NCBI RefSeq assembly: GCF_014529535.1
Contig: NW_023503375.1
Coordinates: 4,151,620-4,215,619 of the forward strand
Origin: Bradysia coprophila
Taxonomy: Eukaryota > Arthropoda > Insecta > Diptera > Sciaridae
Length of the DNA: 64,000 nucleotides
Reading direction: 5' to 3'
Positions 25,101 to 35,390 of the stretch are shown piece after piece. Made by a program: the position numbers and the translations under genes. The notes under the pieces are model-generated. The model ran no database searches and had not been told where the DNA came from. It saw only the letters and a list, made by a program, of their open reading frames with translations. The number at the start of each line of letters is the position of its first letter. Position 1 is the stretch's first letter.

Positions 25101-28100
25101 TCACCGTATTTAAGAAAGAAGTTTTCACGAGGATTTTTTTTTAGAAAAATGGCAGGTTCCTATCAGTCCGGCTACTATTTTGATATATATTGCAAAATTA
25201 CAAGTTAATATTCACTCACTCGTCAAATTATCGAACATCTAACAATTAGAAATATGGATACAAGCATTTGGACAATACAGGGTGGATCACAATGTTTGTG
25301 AAAGACAGAAGAAGATGAAGAAATGTGAGCATGGTAATAGGAAAATTGTGATTGCTCGTCCTGAGAACTTAGTCCGAGGCTAAGTCTATTACAAAATGAG
25401 ATTAGTAGTGTCATTCTTGAATCTTTAAGCATCTGAGGCAACTTATAGGGTAATCTGAAAAATATCGATTGAAATTGTATTGAAGGTCACCGTGGCCTCT
25501 ACGTTACATTTCGTGGAAGAATAATTTCAAAGAATCGAACAAAATTGAGGTCATCACGACCATTTATTTTCGTATCAGAATAGTAGGGTGTGTCGATTTC
25601 AATTATTTTTTTAGTCATTCCGGGTTCCGCCCTACCGCGATTCACCCTCGCACTAGCAATAATAATCAGCAAAAAATTTTTTTTTCTAAGTCAATATAAG
25701 CTTGCACCGTCACTTTTTCAAAAATTTTCGAGCTACACGAGATAGCTGGATTATGGGTCCGAACCAAAAAAAATCTACAGATGCTTTTGCAAAGTTTTCA
25801 CTCTGTACGGCATCTAGAGGGTCTACTAGAACATACAAAAATTAAAAAAAGTTAAAAAAATGTTTTACCGTCATTTTGGTATAGCATCAAGTTTCACCGA
25901 GGTGGAATTTTCAAGAATTTTGTAAGTGGAAAAGTCATCTCTTCTGGGTGAATTTTTTTCAAGCTATTGTTGTGATAGCTCATTTTGTAGGTATTTCAAT
26001 AGCGCATCCAGCAAACATACAGTTTAGATAGATAAATTTAAATATTTTTTGGTTTCGCTGTTGGAAGGCCCAAAAAACTTTTTTTAATTTTTGTATGTTC
26101 TAGTAGACCCTCTAGATGCCGTACAGAGTGAAAACTTTGCAAAAGCATCTGTAGATTTTTTTTGGTTCGGACCCATAATCCAGCTATCTCGTGTAGCTCG
26201 AAAATTTTTGAAAAAGTGACGATGCAAGCTTATATTGACTTAGAAAAAAAAAAAAAAATTGCTGATTATTATTGCTAGTGCGAGGGTGAATCGCGGTAGG
26301 GCGGAACCCGGAATGACTAAAAAAAATAATTGAAATCGACACACCCTATCAGAATAGCACATGGATGATGATTTGACTCTTCATCACCTTGCAAGAAAGA
26401 AATAAATTGACAGAATGCAGGGATTGTATGTTAGCAAATCAATTTCAGTCACCCGAAATGAAAAATATTATGAATTCACCCGTTTCAGTTGGAGACTTTA
26501 CTTCGCGGAATTTGGTCACTACTTTAGTGCTGAAGCAGTGACCAAAGGTTTTGGAGTGTTTTGGTTTATTTTTAGAGTTCATGGTCGTATATAGGAAATG
26601 GTTACTTCTTTGTTATCACCCCTTCAGAACTATAGAAGTAACGAAAAACGTATTTGCCTTATTAGTCACCAAAAAACACCATAAGCAGAATCTGCGAATA
26701 GCATTGGCGAGTTTACAATGTCATTACAATTTTTACCCGATAAATTTAGGAACCAAATGAAAATTTGTACCGCGAATGGAACTCAACAGCAGGCAAAAAG
26801 ACGATATTTTTTGATGGATCTGAGTCGCGAATCGTTATCAACTTTTGCATCTTAAGAAATTGCACATTGGAATTTCGATTATGTAAATCAATTTCGACGA
26901 AATTGTTCTTTAATTTCACTGACAAATTAAGAATAAAACGAATTTCCTAGCGCCAGATTGGGGTAGTATCAACATAGACGATGGCACTTCCGAGGGACAA
27001 GTAGGATTATTGTACAAACGTGAAGCTGATATTGCCGTTGCTTCGATTGGACAATGGTACTTTGATATATTTGAATCATCAGCTGCCATTGCTCGATCGG
27101 CATCAACGCTTGTTGTACCTGCTCCAAGGTAAATAAAATTAAGTTTTTAGACGCTTCTCACTTGAATTCGTTACAATGTTATGGGTGTTGCAGACCATTG
27201 TCGTATGCATTGACTCCAATTTTGCCATTCAATTTAAACACTTGGCTGTATATTTTCGGGACTATCGTTTTGTGTATAATTTGGTTCTATTTGGTGAGAA
27301 TATTTGGCGAAATTGTGGTTTTTAAAGAGGAGCATCTCGTATTTAGCAGGTGTATACGATTCCTCTTATTGTAAAGTCAAAATTTAGACCTCAATTTTAT
27401 GTTCAGGGGAGATATAAAGACGTCATTTAGAAAGACGATTTTGGATATTTTGGGTCTATTCTTACAACAATCAATCGAACTTGGGTAAGTGATACGCAAG
27501 AGACAATTTATATTATCCGAATGTAATGTTCGGTTCATCTGGCAATATTGTGTTTGTAGGACGAGTAAGTTGGCTGTTCGATTAGTGTACGCAGTATTAC
27601 TGTTAGCCGCCATAATACTTGAAAATGCATACAGTGGCGGCCTAAAAAGTCTACTTACAGTTCCGAAGTAAAACATCATTACTGTCGTCCACTGGTTGCA
27701 TTACTCAACAAAAATTATTTTCAGATTGGTGGGAAAAATTGACACCATTCACGACTACGTTGAGACAAATTATGCGTGGGGAGGTTGCAAATTATTTTTG
27801 TCTTCGTAGGACTATACGACTAATTCCAAATTGTATATCAACAGCACCGCATGAAGTCTATGTTTTGGCTGTAAAAAAGTCTCAAGTGAAGGATTCAATG
27901 TTAATGTCCAAACGAGTTCAAATTCGAAGCCATGAGGAACTGTATAATATGTCCTTTAGCGGAAAATTTGGCGTTTCAGTCGAAAGGTTGCACAGTCGTG
28001 GAATAACATTTGAAGATTTCGTAACATTGGATTCATTGGATCATCTGAGTGTACATTTAATGCGTTCTGTTGCTAAAAATTCCTTTTTAATTTTTCCGAA

Positions 28101-28500
28101 AATTTTAAGATTTTAAAGGACGACCTTTTCTTCGAATACACAATGGCTATAGCCACAAGAGGATGGCCATTAATGGACAGATTCAATAAAGTTGCTTTAG
28201 AAAGCATGCAACACGGATTGTATGAGTATTGGGAAAAAGAGGTGGGTGTTTTATACAGAATCACAAGTTAAGGGTGACCAACTGTAAGTGATAACAAAAT
28301 ATGTGCAGATTACTGACGCTTATCTTGACTTTGCGATTGAAAGAAAACTGCGAGAATTGGTCTCAGGCAAAGTGGAAGATCCATCGCCTGAAATATTGAA
28401 AATTGCTCATATCACTGGTCCGTTAATTATGTTAGGCATTGGCGAATTGTGTGCACTTATAGGCTTCATAGGTGAACATTTGTGGAAACGTTTCAGATAA
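22136..28500 (+). CDS. Divergent ionotropic receptor (IR family chemosensory channel)
   Basis: A ligand-gated ion channel subunit of the insect IR family, probably in chemosensory neurons. Exons placed with confidence: 22136-22193, 22249-22472, 24048-24332, 26750-26882, 26951-27128, 27194-27349, 27407-27484, 27560-27667, 28119-28241 and 28309-28500, plus coding around 23950-23990 and 27732-28069. Order of parts: short N-terminal domain; S1 half with DGSESRIVINFCILRNCTLEF, then GLLYKREADIAVASIGQWY; TM1 (NTWLYIFGTIVLCIIWFYL); pore region; TM2 (LVYAVLLLAAIILENAYSGG); S2 half with VSVERLHSRGITFEDF, YTMAIATRGWPLMDRFN and YEYWEKE; TM3 (ITGPLIMLGIGELCALIGF). Near 27780 the frame from the TM2 side (KIDTIHDYVETNYAWGG) stops. 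The S2 frame continues in another register with no intron of normal size between, so this copy may be broken or misassembled there. Borders of the exon near 23960 are uncertain. The ligand is unknown. Confidence 0.82.
22619..23619 (-). CDS. THAP-domain protein with C-terminal coiled coil, nested antisense in the IR intron
   Basis: A 290-residue protein in three exons on the minus strand: 23619-23537, 23465-23277 and 23219-22619, with matching phases. The N terminus is a THAP zinc finger, a DNA-binding C2CH module: MPRKCCIEQC supplies the first cysteine pair, the core FPKNEYKRLDWFHSI contains the conserved Trp, CSSHF supplies the CxxH pair and AVPCIFP is the family's AVPTIF box. The middle is acidic and Ser/Glu-rich. 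The C terminus (about residues 230-275) is a basic Leu/Lys coiled coil with RLKQTVRRQKKQIRTLKQLL, likely for dimerisation. The gene lies wholly within an IR intron on the other strand. Function is probably nuclear and DNA-binding; whether it is a host regulator or a domesticated P-element-type finger cannot be decided. Confidence 0.88.
25584..26348. mobile_element. 765-bp palindromic foldback element in the IR intron
   Basis: Two arms of about 330 nt, near-identical in inverted orientation, start TAGGGTGTGTCGATTTCAAT at 25584 and end with its complement at 26348. TCAGAATAG is duplicated on both sides (25575-25583 and 26349-26357), a 9-bp target duplication. The arms share long blocks, such as the CGGGTTCCGCCCTACCGCG and CCTCTAGATGCCGTACAG segments. 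A 9-bp duplication fits Mutator-like elements best, but the ends also resemble hAT termini (8 bp). No coding capacity; the high arm identity suggests a young insertion. Confidence 0.8.
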
Positions 28501-28600
28501 AAGTTTAAAGCTACAGTAATAGAGTCGGAAGCTTAAGCAGATCCGAAATTTTAATCTTCAAGAAAATTACTACGTCTGCGTATGAAGAGGCACAACATGT

Positions 28601-28924
28601 TTAAATTAAGCAATAGTTTGAATGCATGGAATTATAATTCACCCATGGGCACATGTGTGATAGTTTTAAAAATCCATTTGTCTGTTGCATGCTTGTTATT
28701 GCTATAGCCATTCGAAGTCGTCCTTTTTTGGTTTTACAAGGTTTTACAATAATAATTTTACCCAGCTCTACTATTTTGTCTTCTTCCATATCCAGCATTT
28801 TCGGTGTTTCATCATCGTTTGCAACATAAAGCGATGAAGCTCCCATGGCCATACCAACTCCAAATCGGGCACAATGTTTAAGTTCTTGTAAATTAACCAT
28901 AAAGTTCTTCATTCCCAGAGTCAC
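28601..28924 (-). CDS. Unassigned 107-codon open frame
   Basis: An open frame of 107 residues with normal-looking amino-acid composition (ARFGVGMAMGASSLYVAND, KMLDMEEDKIVELGKIIIV). I recognise no domain. It lies 100 bp beyond the IR stop codon on the opposite strand. Short blocks in it (GGACGAC, TTCGAAT, ATGGCTATAGC, AGCATGCAACA) also occur, in the same order, in the last exons of the IR gene, so it may be a decayed inverted copy of IR sequence rather than a gene. No promoter or splice support. Confidence 0.2.
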   Translation of the reverse strand: MTLGMKNFMVNLQELKHCARFGVGMAMGASSLYVANDDETPKMLDMEEDKIVELGKIIIVKPCKTKKGRLRMAIAITSMQQTNGFLKLSHMCPWVNYNSMHSNYCLI

Positions 28925-29234
28925 ACTTTTACCTCTATGAGTTCGTCAAGCGAGTCACCACTGGGCAGCAGTGGGTTTTGTTATTTTTTTTCCTAAGTTG
29001 GCACAAATGCATTGGTACATTTTACCACTGAAAACCCGTAATAAATACACACTAAGCGACTTGCATTAAAACTGGGTGTAGAATACCCACTTTCCACACG
29101 TGGACAAAAAAAGGGTTTTCCGTAACCTGTTTCAATACAAGTCATACAGCCAGTACGCGAAACTTATGACTGAACATCGACAAATGCTTCAGTTTAACTA
29201 TCTCGAACAAAAGAAACAAAACCAGCTTTGTCTA

Positions 29235-29910
29235 CAACATCGATGACTAGGACCTAGCACCCTTAACCGTAAAAGCTGATTTGGGCTTCAAGGAACACAT
29301 CGATAATGTCATAATGCCTACAAAATGCTTGGTTTCATTTTCCGATCAACCAAATGCTTCAGGTCACCGAAAAGTCTCATCGTGCCTTACAGTGCATACG
29401 TGCGAAGCAGATTGGAATACTGCTGTTCCATCTGGAATCCCATCTACAATATGTACAGCGACAGTATTGAAAGAGTACAGCTAAAATTCACCCGCATGCT
29501 CTACTACAATTTCCATTGGATAAAACCGGATTATCACACTCGACTGGAGCAACTGAACTGATCTCGAGTCATTCGCAACCAGCAAACTTTTTACCTACCG
29601 TTTGACAAAAAATCAAACATTCAGCGCAATTCCCCTATGTATAGACTTCAGAGCAACCACAATGAATACTATTCTTCGATTGACATACTGGAACCGAATT
29701 TTTCTGTTTTTAAGAACCGAGATTTAAGAGTTACAGTTTGATTAATTGATGTAAGATCGCTTTCTCTTTAATTTTTTTCTTTTCTTTGATTTTCGCTTTA
29801 ATCTCCTTTTGAGACTAATTTAATGATTTAATAACGACAACTTGAACGTAAATTAACGGTTAATATGTAATTAGGGTAGTGGCCTGTATATATTAATCGG
29901 AATAAACAAA
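29235..29910 (+). mobile_element. 5'-truncated non-LTR retrotransposon (Jockey-like LINE) remnant
   Basis: Translation around 29280-29560 gives the C-terminal part of a non-LTR reverse transcriptase: DLGFKEHIDNVI, then in another frame KMLGFIFRSTKCF, YSAYVRSRLEYCCSIWNP and IERVQLKFTRMLYYNF. The order and spacing match the thumb region of Jockey/I-clade elements. The frame changes near 29330 and there are stops, so it is dead. The 3' end near 29900 is AT-rich (GAATAAACAAACAAATAA). The rest of the element upstream is absent. Confidence 0.75.
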
Positions 29911-31201
29911 CAAATAATCCTGTAAGAGAGTGAGGTTAGGTTAGGGAGGTTACATAGACTGCCATTTCATTATTCATTCATTCACTTGTTTTCTCAGTCT
30001 ACCTAATTGATTTGCACAATTTCGCTACCATATATTACCCTATGTCAAATACTCAAGCACGATTTTTGAAAGTTCCCGCTATGTTTGATTTTCGATGCGA
30101 TTTCCAATAAAATTAGGCGACAAATGACGAGTTTTGTCTTTTTAATCGATAGAGCTCAAAAAATAAGTTGTACGAAGTAAGTGAATGAATCGGATCTGTA
30201 TCGGATTTTATGTTGTCGTTTGAAATTTTCAAAGTTAATTTTGACCAGTTGCCTTGGCACATCCGCCAGTTGTCGTTAGTGTTTTTTTCACCTTATTCGA
30301 TGATTAAACTAGCCCCATCAATAGTTTGGTCAAAATATTCTCCTGCAAGCATACGGATTTTTTTGGACAAATACCCCCTATCTACAGCATGCACTGCGTT
30401 TCTTTTGAAAATATAGACGACTAGTTTTCATTGTATGAGTGTTTGTTCGAAAAAACAATCCTAAACCTCCAAATTTGACATTTCTCAATTCAGTATTCAT
30501 GCTAGAAGTTGTACTGTGCGTGCAGGGGCTCGTGTTTATTTGGTAGTTTTACTCTATTTGTTTTCAAAACAAGACACCCACAAAATCGTTCAGTTACATC
30601 GGTTTTTTATTAGATAAACCATTTACGAACTGTGGGGATTGAATCCCTTTTTAGATTTTGTGCGAGCGGGAAACTACTACCTGCGTCAGGTGCTATTGGC
30701 GCTAATAGAAGGAAATAGTGGGCAAATAGAAGGAAGTAGTGGGCCAATCGATGCGCCAATAGGAAATAGATGGGACAAGATTTGCTCGCGTAGTTTCGAT
30801 TTTGTGTAACCTCCGTATAGTTTTCATTGATGAATAGCCAGAGGACCCTTTTCGAGTTCTACAGTTCATGCATACCTTCAAGAAAGTCAATAAAATGATG
30901 TTACTCGCTACAATGACAAGATTGATGCGACAGAAAATCTTTTTTTTTATTTTTCAAATTTTCAATGGTCCTTTGAAACGGACAGAAACAAATATTTAAT
31001 ACATTACACTCTGAAGGACATAAACTGCTTTTTGTTCGAACAAAACTAAGTCGGTAATTCCATTAGCAACATTATAAATCGTATGTCTAGTCCTTCGACG
31101 AGAAAGCTTTCTCAAAGTATGCAACGCGTGACTTGACACGATGATGGCTGGTTCTATAAAAAGAGTCGAAATAATTATTTCCAATTTGAACTGGGGAATC
31201 G

Positions 31202-32653
31202 TTATACGCACCGTGGTGACAATTGATGAACATTGTCAGTTCCATTTTTGTCGACTTTCCCACAAGATCGCAATTTATCACTCCACGTTTGCGTTTCCTT
31301 GCTAATCATTTCGTTTGAATTGCGACATGCACACAAGGACTGCTTTTCGTTCTCCTTAAAGGAATCGTGTTCCTTTTCGTTCTCCTCAAGAGAAACGTTT
31401 CGGTGAGCCGAGGTCAATTCTTGAACAGAAATTTTCTTTTCGTTTTTCTCTCCTTTGCACTCGTCTGCTTTGACATCGGTATTGAAAGTGCTTTCACGAC
31501 GAGGATTTCCTTTCGTATGTACTCTTGGAGTGGTTTGACGGGGACCAATATTCGTAGATTTCTTTACAGGTTTCTTAACAGTGTCCAATTTAGCATCAAT
31601 ACTGGACACTGGCAAAGTTGTATTATGCGGTTCATATCCAACAGGCAAAGAATGTCTGCCAGCGGTATGCGATCTACTGGAAATATTAAAATTTTCCCTA
31701 GGCTGCAGCGTTGTTCGTGGTGTACGCGGACGTTTGTCCAATACCGATCCAAAAATTAAAGAACGTCTCTGGTCAGTGTAAGATTTGCCCGTACTGTGGA
31801 CATTTTCTTTCGACTGCATCATTGATGGCGGTGTATACGGGTAAAACGTAGTACTGTTCAATTGAGGTCCAACGGCTGAAGAATGTTGGTCATAAGAATA
31901 TGATGCGCTAGTACCGTGGACATTTTCTTCCCACTCCATCATTGATGGCAACCGAAAAGTAGTATCGCCTAATTGAAATCCAACGTTTAGAGAACGTTGG
32001 TCATCCGTGTAAGTTGTACACGGTCGAAACGAAGTATTCCCCAATTCATATCCAATGGTTAACGAACGTTCATCATCAGTAGTATAAGATGTGTCAGTTA
32101 CATGAACATTCTCGTTCAAATGCATCATTGGGGATGGATGAAACGTAGTATCGTCCAATTCACATCCAACAGTTAACGAATCATTTAAGAACAAATTCTT
32201 ACATCGACTCGAATAGAGCTCCTCTATAGCAGCCAAATTAAATGGACCACTCCAACGTTCACTCAGATTGCGATACGAAAAGTTCGCACATTTGGAGGTT
32301 GAAAATTTGTCCAAGACATCACAATACGGCGATTTGATGAAAAATCGGATGGCCAGTCCCAACGAGTCGTCTTGGTGTTCACAGTCGACCATTTTCAGAT
32401 ACATACTGGCTCGGCCACTTTCCTTGACAACGGAATTACGTGATTCGACGTACTGACCCTTCGGATAAAATATCAACATCCAACTCGACGTTCCGACGGA
32501 GTCGTAAAAATCCAATCGAAATGGATCCGTCCGGATGGATTCGCCGACCGTGACATGTTTCAGAACATTTCGGTAATTGTCAATACGGGCCAGACACAAA
32601 ATTTTATTTTTCATTTTTTGCACATCATTTACAATAATAGTATAGGCAGACAT
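31202..32653 (-). CDS. MATH/TRAF-domain protein with a repeated C-terminal tail
   Basis: A single-exon frame. I chose the Met at 32653 (MSAYTIIVNDVQK), giving 483 residues; an upstream Met at 32710 would add 19 hydrophobic residues. The first 165 residues fold pattern is a MATH domain: FRLDFYDS, SSWMLIFYPKG, SMYLKMVDCE, the RWSGPFNLAAIEELY strand-helix and the closing strand NDSLTVGCEL. No BTB, RING or peptidase follows. Instead come about six 24-40-residue repeats starting with the phrase SLTVGCEL (SLTIGYEL, SLNVGFQL and so on), then a low-complexity Lys/Glu/Ser region with VDKNGTDNVHQL at the end. MATH domains bind peptides in substrate adaptors; here the role is unknown. The lack of introns could mean a retrocopy. 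Confidence 0.8.
   Translation of the reverse strand: MSAYTIIVNDVQKMKNKILCLARIDNYRNVLKHVTVGESIRTDPFRLDFYDSVGTSSWMLIFYPKGQYVESRNSVVKESGRASMYLKMVDCEHQDDSLGLAIRFFIKSPYCDVLDKFSTSKCANFSYRNLSERWSGPFNLAAIEELYSSRCKNLFLNDSLTVGCELDDTTFHPSPMMHLNENVHVTDTSYTTDDERSLTIGYELGNTSFRPCTTYTDDQRSLNVGFQLGDTTFRLPSMMEWEENVHGTSASYSYDQHSSAVGPQLNSTTFYPYTPPSMMQSKENVHSTGKSYTDQRRSLIFGSVLDKRPRTPRTTLQPRENFNISSRSHTAGRHSLPVGYEPHNTTLPVSSIDAKLDTVKKPVKKSTNIGPRQTTPRVHTKGNPRRESTFNTDVKADECKGEKNEKKISVQELTSAHRNVSLEENEKEHDSFKENEKQSLCACRNSNEMISKETQTWSDKLRSCGKVDKNGTDNVHQLSPRCV
31607..32179 (-). repeat. Six in-frame repeats within the MATH-protein gene
   Basis: Units are spaced 72-120 bp apart and each begins with the codons for S-L-x-V/I-G-x-x-L, followed by D/N-T-T/S-F-x-P, MM-x-x-x-E-NVH-x-T and SYT-x-DQR. 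The first unit overlaps the last strand of the MATH domain, so the array appears to have grown from that strand. The fifth and sixth units are the most diverged. Confidence 0.75.
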
Positions 32654-32995
32654 GATAAACGACAACGACAAACGGATAATTATATTTTTAAAGTGAATTT
32701 CACTCAACACATTCGATTATTGCCTGCAACATCTAACAATAAGCGATGAAAACTGAAATCGAACTTGCAACAAAAGAATTGACATCGACATAAAAGCATA
32801 CGTAGTCAAAGCCTACGTCACGTTGCTAGTCTATAATGTTCAGATGTAAACTAGAGTGACACTAGACGAGACATGTTCGGTTACATCAAGGTTCTGAAAA
32901 GGGTTACATTGTCCTGATGGTATTTACCAAGGTAGAGGTAATTCCATGCAGATGCGCGGTGCTCATCTGACTCGGTTATGACATTATCTCCACCA

Positions 32996-33191
32996 TAGCA
33001 CTACTCCTAGCATGAACATTGAATTGACAAGTCAGAAGGCTTTTGTGATAAAAGCTTAGGATTGCTTGTATTGCATGGTTTAACTCATTCAACGAAAACG
33101 AGTCATCTATCTATACAAAAGAAACGCAGTGCCTACTGTCATTTCATCAGCCACCGAATATTTTCTATATTCATGCTAGAAGCAGTGCTGT
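32996..33191. mobile_element. 196-bp MITE, AGCACTACTCCTAGCATGAACA-type ends
   Basis: The left end, AGCACTACTCCTAGCATG at 32996, is matched by an inverted CATGCTAGAAGCAGTGCT ending near 33190. CTCCA occurs just outside both ends. No coding capacity. It is the same family as 33324-33811. Confidence 0.55.
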
Positions 33192-33323
33192 GTCTCCACA
33201 TTATTATCTACCTTTTACCTTGTAAATACTTACCCGGGTCTGAAAAGTAATTGAATCTCTTGCTAAGGCTTTGAAATTTTTTTGAACATCATTGAAAGAG
33301 TGACCCCTTTTGGTAGTATCACC

Positions 33324-33811
33324 ACAGCACTGCTTCTAGCATGAACATAGAACATATACGCTAGTAGAACTGTGCATGCAATGCAGTGGATTCCATCGTT
33401 TCATCATCGTCATACGTATGAACTGCATTGGATCAGAAAGAGAGAGAGAGAGAAATAGATGACATTCCGGGCAGTTCTACTAGGGATATTCGGACGCTGA
33501 TGAAGTCAATGTACGCACTTCGTGTCTTTTGTAAAGATAGACGACTTGTTTAAGATGTATGAGTTAAAACACCACATTGCCGGACTGGCTATCAAAAACC
33601 ACTCCGGGAAAATCGATTAAAAGATTCGAAAAAGGACTTTTTCATGTAAAAATGCAGATCGCTTGAATTCCCAGTACGGCCAGTTCGGTACTGACGTACA
33701 ATACAAACAATCCTAAGCGGTAGACGTACAATACAAACAATCCTAAGCGGTAGACGTACAATACAAATTTGACATTTGTCCATTCAGTGTTCGTGCTAGT
33801 AGCAGTGCTGT
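33324..33811. mobile_element. 488-bp MITE, CAGCACTGCTTCTAGCATG ends
   Basis: The left end is CAGCACTGCTTCTAGCATG and the right end is the inverted form with CGTGCTAGTAGCAGTGCTG. TATCACC occurs just outside both ends (offset by two bases on the right), a probable imperfect target duplication. It contains a GAGAGAGAGAGAGA run at 33439-33454 and the 30-bp tandem repeat. Confidence 0.55.
33693..33768. repeat. 30-bp tandem repeat, 2.5 copies
   Basis: The unit starts GACGTACAATACAAACAATC and continues CTAAGCGGTA. Copies start at 33693, 33723 and 33753 without visible differences. Confidence 0.8.
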
Positions 33812-34481
33812 TATATCACCCTAATTTGGTGTTAGACTGAAGTTTGTTTTATTTAAGTCCCGTGGTAACGAGTAAACAATAGTCAGCCTCCTGTTTCGCG
33901 CTGTTGTATGGATTATAGTAGTATCGTGTCTCGTGCTGCATATGTATGATCATACGAAGCACGACTTCAAGATCAACGTTCGTGCTGCAAAAACTTTTGT
34001 ATGTTAGACGGTAACCGGAAATTCTTCGATAGCACCGGCACGATTCGATTAGATTACATATTACATTTTACTCGCAACAACTCACGGAAATGATTCATTA
34101 CCTGTTAAAATAGAAGTAATTTTTTTTCGCGAAGCTACGCTGGTAACATAGCTTACTTAATTTACCATAGAACCAACATAAAATATCCCAACGGATAACA
34201 TACTATTGCCACTGCTATTATGAGATACTAATATATGGATTTTCTGTCTAAATGGGATCACCCTAATGCAAATGAAAGATGAAAATCTGAAAGGAAATTA
34301 AAATAATTTCTTTTCTGAAGTAGGTTCGGGTGGCCTCCGGATTGGCCTACATTACAAGTAAAAATTAATTTATCGTTGAAGCAGACGATATATTTGAAAT
34401 TGGAGCGTGTCAGTTAATCAGAATGTTACATCCTTGCTCCAAAATCACATTGCGATATAATATAAAGGTATAGCTCGTTAG

Positions 34482-34595
34482 TATATAAGCACCTGCATAA
34501 GCTTTGCACCAGCAATTAGCAATACACGCTACAACGGTAACAGTTTATTTCTAATAAGGTCCACCACTTACTATCCAAGAGGACTCAATTTAACT
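34482..34595 (+). promoter_or_regulatory. Core promoter and 5' non-coding exon of the Mesh-like gene
   Basis: TATATAAG at 34482-34489 is followed about 30 bp later by a candidate start region (CACCAGCAATTAGC). A non-coding exon would run to about 34595, where CTG is followed by the donor GTAAGA. The matching acceptor (AACTTACAG) is at 35350-35358, 32 bases before the ATG. The chain is inference from signals and spacing. Confidence 0.55.
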
Positions 34596-35390
34596 GGTAA
34601 GAGTTTGTTGAATTGAAAAAAAATAATTTTTGGTAGTCCTGCTCTGTAATTCTACCTACCTATATTATAAACCCCAGTTCCCATAGCTTCCGTGTTACCT
34701 ATGTTTCCACATATTTATATAACACATCGTATGGGACTTTACTTTTTCTCAGATTTTGTTTGTAGCGAAGTTGTCTCGAGTATAGACAGAAAAAAGATGA
34801 ATTTATGTATCAATTAACGAGAACAAACAGAACAAATGAGTCATCGTCTTTATGATTCGGATTGAATTCCGTTTCAAGTGCTTTCTCCAGCTGGTGTGTA
34901 TTTCTGTGAATGCATTGGAATATCGAGTTCACACATACAAGTGACCACCTGGCTGAAAACAGCTGAAAAAATTCGAACACAAAACGGAATATTTTGTTGT
35001 GGGAAATGCAAAGAACCTAGCATAGTAGTAGAAAATTGCTTGTTACACTGTTCCTGTTCCAAGGACATATCGTTAGTGTAAAATATTACTCTATTTGACA
35101 TAAGCAATATTCTACTACTATTGCTACAACGTCTGCCAACGAACCTAGTTTTGCAAATGCGATAAAATGTACCCGCTCACAATAGCTCGGGTTAAGTAAG
35201 ATATTTTTCGAGGCTAGTGCAGAAATTAGACTTTACGGTTTTAGAATATTTAACATGATACAGAATTCTTCGCCCCAGGATGTGCTACCCTATTCTTTGA
35301 GCTTTGGAACCTTCATTTCAGAACGGTTTGTTCAATAATTTTTTTTTATAACTTACAGTAAATTCGTGTGGGAAGCAGAACCATTCTAGA

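Larger units (their letters stand above)
28501..31201. other. Intergenic stretch with a LINE remnant
   Basis: Apart from the LINE 3' fragment (29235-29910) and one unassigned open frame on the minus strand (28601-28924), nothing coding is supported. An end of the CTAGCATGAACA repeat family lies at 30480-30520. The segment GGGACAAGATTTGCTCGCG at 30773, preceded by AATAGAAGGAAATAGTGGGC repeats, matches the element in the VPS26C intron. Confidence 0.55.
32711..34481. other. Intergenic stretch with two CAGCACTGCT elements
   Basis: No gene is supported. Two foldback-type elements of one family (32996-33191 and 33324-33811) and a 30-bp tandem repeat lie here. Before them is a fragment (GGTATTTACCAAGGTAGAGG, about 32918) related to the palindrome at 46800. 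The last part leads into the promoter at 34482. Confidence 0.5.

Noticed and set aside
34874-35107. Cys-containing frames on both strands before the Mesh-like gene
   Set aside because: They lie in the proposed 5' leader intron, with no splice signals or domain of their own.
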